Shown here: positions 61,226 to 64,000 of the stretch, in pieces
How the letters are laid out: each line of letters begins with the position of its first letter
Numbering within the stretch: the stretch's first letter is position 1
Source of the DNA: Nannocystis sp. RBIL2
GTDB lineage: Bacteria > Myxococcota_A > Polyangia > Nannocystales > Nannocystaceae
Assembly: GCF_026626745.1 (NCBI RefSeq)
Contig: NZ_JAPNJW010000001.1
Span: forward strand, 2,588,001 to 2,652,000
Direction of reading: 5' to 3'
Length of the DNA stretch: 64,000 nucleotides
Position numbers and translations under genes: made by a program
Notes under the pieces: model-generated
Told to the model about the DNA's origin: nothing
The model's input: only the letters and a program-made list of their open reading frames with translations
The model's database searches: none

Positions 61226-61777
61226 ATGCCTCGACGCGCCCTGATCGTCATCGACCTCCAGAACGACTACTTCCCCGGCGGCAAGTGGACCCTCGTCGGC
61301 ATCGACGCGGCCGCCGCCAACGCGGCGCGCCTCCTCGCTGCGGCTCGCGCTGCCGGTGACCTCGTCGTCCACGTCCGCCACGAGAACCCCGCCCCAGGCG
61401 CCCCCTTCTTCGTCCCCAACAGCGACGGCGCCAAGTTCCACGCCTCCGTCCATCCGGCGCCCGGTGAAGAGGTCGTGCTCAAGCACCAGATCAACTCCTT
61501 CCGCGAGACCAACCTCAAGGAGATCCTCGACCGTCACGACGTCCGCGAGCTCGTGATCGCCGGCGCCATGAGCCACATGTGCATCGACGCCGCCACGCGC
61601 GCCGCGGCCGACCACGGCTACGCCGTGACCCTGATCCACGACGCATGCGCCTCGCGCGACCTCGAGTTCGGCGGGGTCCGCGTCCCGGCGGCCCACGTCC
61701 ACGCCGCCTTCATGTCCGCCCTCGGCTTCGCCTACGCGACCCTCGTCGCCACCGACGTCTTCCTGGCCGAGCGCTGA
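61226..61777 (+). CDS. Isochorismatase-family cysteine hydrolase (nicotinamidase-like)
   Basis: 183 residues. The catalytic triad is visible: Asp10 in ALIVIDLQNDYFPGG, Lys in VVLKHQINSF and Cys in GAMSHMCIDAATRAA, with the cis-peptide motif before it. Such enzymes hydrolyse nicotinamide, ureidoacrylate or other amides. The gene is divergent from a GlxA-type regulator (72 bases between starts), a common pairing in which the regulator controls the hydrolase. If the regulator is truly frameshifted, this control may be lost. Confidence 0.9.
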   Translation: MPRRALIVIDLQNDYFPGGKWTLVGIDAAAANAARLLAAARAAGDLVVHVRHENPAPGAPFFVPNSDGAKFHASVHPAPGEEVVLKHQINSFRETNLKEILDRHDVRELVIAGAMSHMCIDAATRAAADHGYAVTLIHDACASRDLEFGGVRVPAAHVHAAFMSALGFAYATLVATDVFLAER

Positions 61778-61808
61778 GCGCCCTGCGAGCCCCGCCCGCG
61801 GCGCTCGT

Positions 61809-62021
61809 TCACGCCTTGGCCCGCGGTTTCGCGGGCGAGCCCAGGAGCTCGCGCGCCGGCACACTCGCGATTGAGCTGGCCATCGGGCTCTGGAGGAGCT
61901 CGCCGAGCTCCCGGAGCGAAAGAGAGGGAAGCTTCTGCTTCAAGCGCTCGAGGACGTCGCCCGTCTCGAGGTCTGCGAGCGCGTCCTGGAACTGCTGGCG
62001 AATTCGCTCAACTGGGGTCAC
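61809..62021 (-). CDS. Hypothetical small protein (70 aa)
   Basis: GTG 62021 starts VTPVERIRQQFQDALADLETGDVLERLKQKLPSLSLRELGELLQSP; the frame is open to 62114 but that part looks non-coding. The protein is a helical, charged Leu-zipper-like chain ending in a Lys-rich tail (PAKPRAKA). No family recognised. It may be a real small gene or the end of an older one. Confidence 0.45.
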   Translation of the reverse strand: MTPVERIRQQFQDALADLETGDVLERLKQKLPSLSLRELGELLQSPMASSIASVPARELLGSPAKPRAKA

Positions 62022-62231
62022 GGGCGGACTGTACAATGTTTCCTGGCATTTTGCGCCCGCGGTGATGCCGCCAGCCGCGGCGTCACCACCGCGACGATCG
62101 TGCGATAGCAGCAATCGCAGACGACGTCCTCGAGACGACCTCTCGCTGCGCCACGACGAGGTCCGCGTCCGCCGATCGAGGACCCTGCGACGACCATCGC
62201 CGATGCAGAGCCCTCTTCCGGGCGACGCCCG

Positions 62232-62487
62232 TCAACCGGGCCGGACGCGGCGCAGCAGCAGGGCGACGTCGGCGTCGTAGTCGAGCACCGCGGGGTCGTC
62301 GATGAATTGCTCGACGTCGATCGCGTAGCTGCGACCGTCGTCGACCGCCAGCTCGCCGCGGTGGCCCGAGAACAGCGCCAGCGCCTCGTCGACGCCGAGC
62401 CCGGCGACAATCGCCGCCCTGGTCGGGGCAGGCGGTCGCCAGATTCACCATTGCCAGTACGAAGATAAGCCGAAGACCGTAATGCAT
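62232..62487 (-). pseudogene. Decayed gene fragment after a lipoprotein-like start
   Basis: ATG 62487 gives a signal-like MHYGLRLIFVLAMVNLATAC (lipobox ATAC) that then runs into a non-coding-looking frame. In the next frame, from about 62415, the coding-like sequence RAAIVAGLGVDEALALFSGHRGELAVDDGRSYAIDVEQFIDDP continues to a stop at 62232. The two parts would join by a one-base shift, or are unrelated fragments. I treat the unit as a broken gene of unknown function. The remaining gap to 62624 holds nothing clear. Confidence 0.4.
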
Positions 62488-62624
62488 GCGAAACGGTGCG
62501 CAATCGCCGATGACGCGTCAAGCCGCGAGCCCCTGCTAGCTCGGCGAGCGTCTCGTGGCCGGCCGCGAGCACTCACGCGTCGCTCGCTAGTTCTCGCTCG
62601 TCGTCGCGCCGCAGAGCCGCGCCG

Positions 62625-62969
62625 TCAGCGAGCCGGACCCGCCTCGACGAGCTCGTGAAACGAGGCGTCCAGCTCGGCTCTGGCGGGCCGCGCCAGCTGG
62701 CGAACCACCGCGCCGTCGCGCATCCACACGAAGTTCGGCCACAACTTGACCCGGAACGAGCGCCCCAGCGCCCGCCCCGGGCCGTCTTCGACCTTCACGT
62801 GTTCGACCTCGGGGTGCCGCGCCAGCAAGGCCTTCACGCCGGGCGCCGCGGCCTGGCAGTAGCCGCACCAGGCGGTGCCGAACTCGACGAGCACGAGGCC
62901 CTTCCGCTGGTCCAGCTGCTCGCGCGTGGGCGCGTGATCGGGATCGAGGTACTCGGGCGCGAATGACAT
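62625..62969 (-). CDS. Thioredoxin-like protein (CGYC)
   Basis: 114 residues from ATG 62969 (MSFAPEYLDPDH); the frame runs further upstream without support. The active site is FGTAWCGYCQAAAPG, followed by VEDGPGRALGRSFRVKLWPNFVWMRDG, the usual strand and cis-Pro region (LWPNF). No signal peptide, so cytoplasmic disulfide reductant. The CGYC site is the cysteine counterpart of the UGYC in the candidate selenoprotein at 17665. Confidence 0.88.
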   Translation of the reverse strand: MSFAPEYLDPDHAPTREQLDQRKGLVLVEFGTAWCGYCQAAAPGVKALLARHPEVEHVKVEDGPGRALGRSFRVKLWPNFVWMRDGAVVRQLARPARAELDASFHELVEAGPAR

Positions 62970-63192
62970 TTTTCTTAAAAAAGCCGTCCTGCCGGGAGTG
63001 TGGCCGCGACGGCGCGGGATACCAGTGCGCATCGACCGCGAGGACGAGAGGCGGCCGCATGGCCCCGCTGCCGACCGCTCCGCGACGCCCGCCCGCGCGG
63101 CCCGAATCGCATCGGGTCCGGCCGAGCCGCCCGCGGCGCGCCAGCGCAGCCGACGCGGCGGGCCCATCGGTGCGCAGCGGGCCGCTCCGCTG

Positions 63193-63208
63193 CTGTCCCA
63201 CGGGACAG
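63193..63208. repeat. Dispersed palindrome copy
   Basis: CTGTCCC-AC-GGGACAG: 7-bp perfect arms and a two-base centre, just after the stop (63210) of the convergent-side DUF6463-like gene. Same family as 13388 and 43763, with C/G in place of A/T at the outer position. Confidence 0.5.
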
Positions 63209-63209
63209 G

Positions 63210-63545
63210 TCAACGGCGCGACCGCGCGAACACCAGCGCGGCCATCGGCAGCACCAGCCAGAAGCCCGAGACGGGGATCGCCAGGCCGCCGAGCAGCGCC
63301 AGCGCGAGCAGCCACCAGCCGAACTCGCGCGGCAGCGGGCGCTCGCGCTCGAGGAACGCCAGCGCCCGCCCGCCGATCATCATCAGGACGCCGGCGACCA
63401 GGAACCAGAACACCACCTCGCGGTCGCGGTCGACCTCGACCGCGCCGACGTAGCCGTCGCGCACGATCGCCAGGGCAACCCCGCCGCCGAGCGCGAGCCC
63501 GACTGCCTCGTGGAGGATCCCGCTCCACAACAGCAGCGTCCCCAC
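63210..63545 (-). CDS. DUF6463-like small membrane protein
   Basis: 111 residues from GTG 63545, with GGAG six bases upstream; ATG 63575 would place the start inside the operator region. Four hydrophobic helices, beginning VGTLLLWSGILHEAVGLALGGG. The N-terminal W(S)GxLH pattern is typical of DUF6463 proteins. It is divergent from the TetR gene and separated from it by three tandem operators, so it is probably the regulated target. Function unknown. Confidence 0.75.
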   Translation of the reverse strand: MGTLLLWSGILHEAVGLALGGGVALAIVRDGYVGAVEVDRDREVVFWFLVAGVLMMIGGRALAFLERERPLPREFGWWLLALALLGGLAIPVSGFWLVLPMAALVFARSRR

Positions 63546-63553
63546 CCCGACTC

Positions 63554-63607
63554 CATACGCTCGCGTATGTCCCATACGCTTGCGTATGTCCCATACCCAG
63601 GCGTATT
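63554..63607. promoter_or_regulatory. Three tandem TetR operators, 19-bp period
   Basis: CATACGC-TC-GCGTATG (63554-63569), CATACGC-TT-GCGTATG (63573-63588) and a degenerate CATACCC-AG-GCGTATT (63592-63607), spaced exactly 19 bp. They fill the space between the divergent membrane-protein and TetR genes, so they should control both. Confidence 0.8.
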
Positions 63608-63615
63608 GTCAAGCC

Positions 63616-64000
63616 GTGACGAAGCGCGCCACCCGGGGACGCCGTCTCGTGACCCGCGAGGACTGGGCTGACGCCGCGCTCGCGGCGCTGGGCGAGCGCG
63701 GCCTCGCCGGGGTCGCCGTCGAGCCGCTCGCGCGCGCGCTCGGGGTCACCAAGGGCAGCTTCTACTGGCACTTCAAGGACCGGCGCGAGCTGGTCGCGGC
63801 GGCGCTGGCCCGCTGGGAGGCGGTCGCGGTCGACGACCCGATCGCCGCGCTCGCGGGGGTCGACGACCCGGCCGAGCGGCTGCGCCGGCTGGTGGCGATC
63901 GCCTGGGAGCGGCCGGAGCACCTGCGCGCCGAGCAGACGCTCGCGGCCGCCAGCGAACCGGAGATCGCCGGCGTGGTCGCCCGCGTGACCGCGCGTCGCC
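63616..64000 (+). CDS. TetR-family regulator (3' end beyond window)
   Basis: The start is GTG 63616, nine bases after the last operator, so its own message starts inside the operator array and it is probably autoregulated. Residues ~15-60 form the TetR helix-turn-helix: DWADAALAALGERGLAGVAVEPLARALGVTKGSFYWHFKDRRELV. The C-terminal ligand domain is only partly inside the window. Ligand unknown. Confidence 0.88.
   Translation, partial: MTKRATRGRRLVTREDWADAALAALGERGLAGVAVEPLARALGVTKGSFYWHFKDRRELVAAALARWEAVAVDDPIAALAGVDDPAERLRRLVAIAWERPEHLRAEQTLAAASEPEIAGVVARVTARR

Overview
The window is very GC-rich, gene-dense DNA. It has many Thr/Ser-linker lipoproteins, a Hanks-type kinase fused to an AAA ATPase, a multi-receiver hybrid histidine kinase, c-type cytochrome lipoproteins and several one-component regulators divergent from enzyme genes. 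This content points to a myxobacterium, most likely of the Nannocystis/Plesiocystis group; that assignment is an inference from gene style, with no marker gene or rRNA in the window. I recognised no tRNA, rRNA, insertion sequence or CRISPR array.

Layout. 1-4.3 kb: end of a secreted lipoprotein, then an unusual cluster of small proteins with tandem Cys-x-x-His arrays (three intact copies, one decayed copy, and a 243-residue neighbour ending in the same array), then a LysR regulator. 4.3-13.4 kb: a cytochrome/copper-monooxygenase-like lipoprotein, a hybrid histidine kinase, a secreted alpha/beta hydrolase, a dihydrofolate-reductase-fold protein divergent from a WYL regulator with a perfect 17-bp palindrome between them, and an amidase. 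14-25 kb: a carrier-thioester-reductase protein with a stub of an adenylation domain, a SUKH/LRR-like protein, a candidate selenocysteine-containing redoxin lipoprotein, and a lipid/terpenoid-type redox cluster (TetR, SDR, Baeyer-Villiger-type monooxygenase, carotenoid oxygenase, FAD oxidoreductase, SRPBCC protein). 26-30.3 kb: a TetR-controlled P450 plus ferredoxin pair, a small dihaem lipoprotein, and an intergenic region with a three-copy repeat. 30-43.5 kb: PAS-STAS sensor, lipoproteins, a large kinase-ATPase, a LytS/LytTR two-component system, a membrane protein, a sigma-70 factor with a clear terminator, and a beta-propeller-like lipoprotein. 44-48.2 kb: a cytochrome lipoprotein and a G8-domain lipoprotein.

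48.2-51.4 kb looks like a decayed or acquired segment. It holds a broken ABC-transporter fragment, an intact lower-GC gene for a lectin-like repeat protein fused to an aerolysin-type pore-forming domain, a ClpP-fold protease fragment and the C-terminal tail of a sigma-54 activator. 51.6-64 kb: an oxoamine-synthase/acyltransferase fusion, small unknowns, GNAT, a TonB receptor overlapping a lipoprotein, a frameshifted GlxA-type AraC regulator divergent from an isochorismatase-family hydrolase, a thioredoxin-like protein, and a DUF6463-like membrane protein divergent from a TetR gene with three tandem operators.

Short palindromes built on ATGTCYC/GRGACAT recur in many gaps. The strongest candidates for new biology are the Cys-x-x-His peptide cluster, the UGA-encoded selenoprotein, and the lectin-aerolysin fusion in its degraded neighbourhood.
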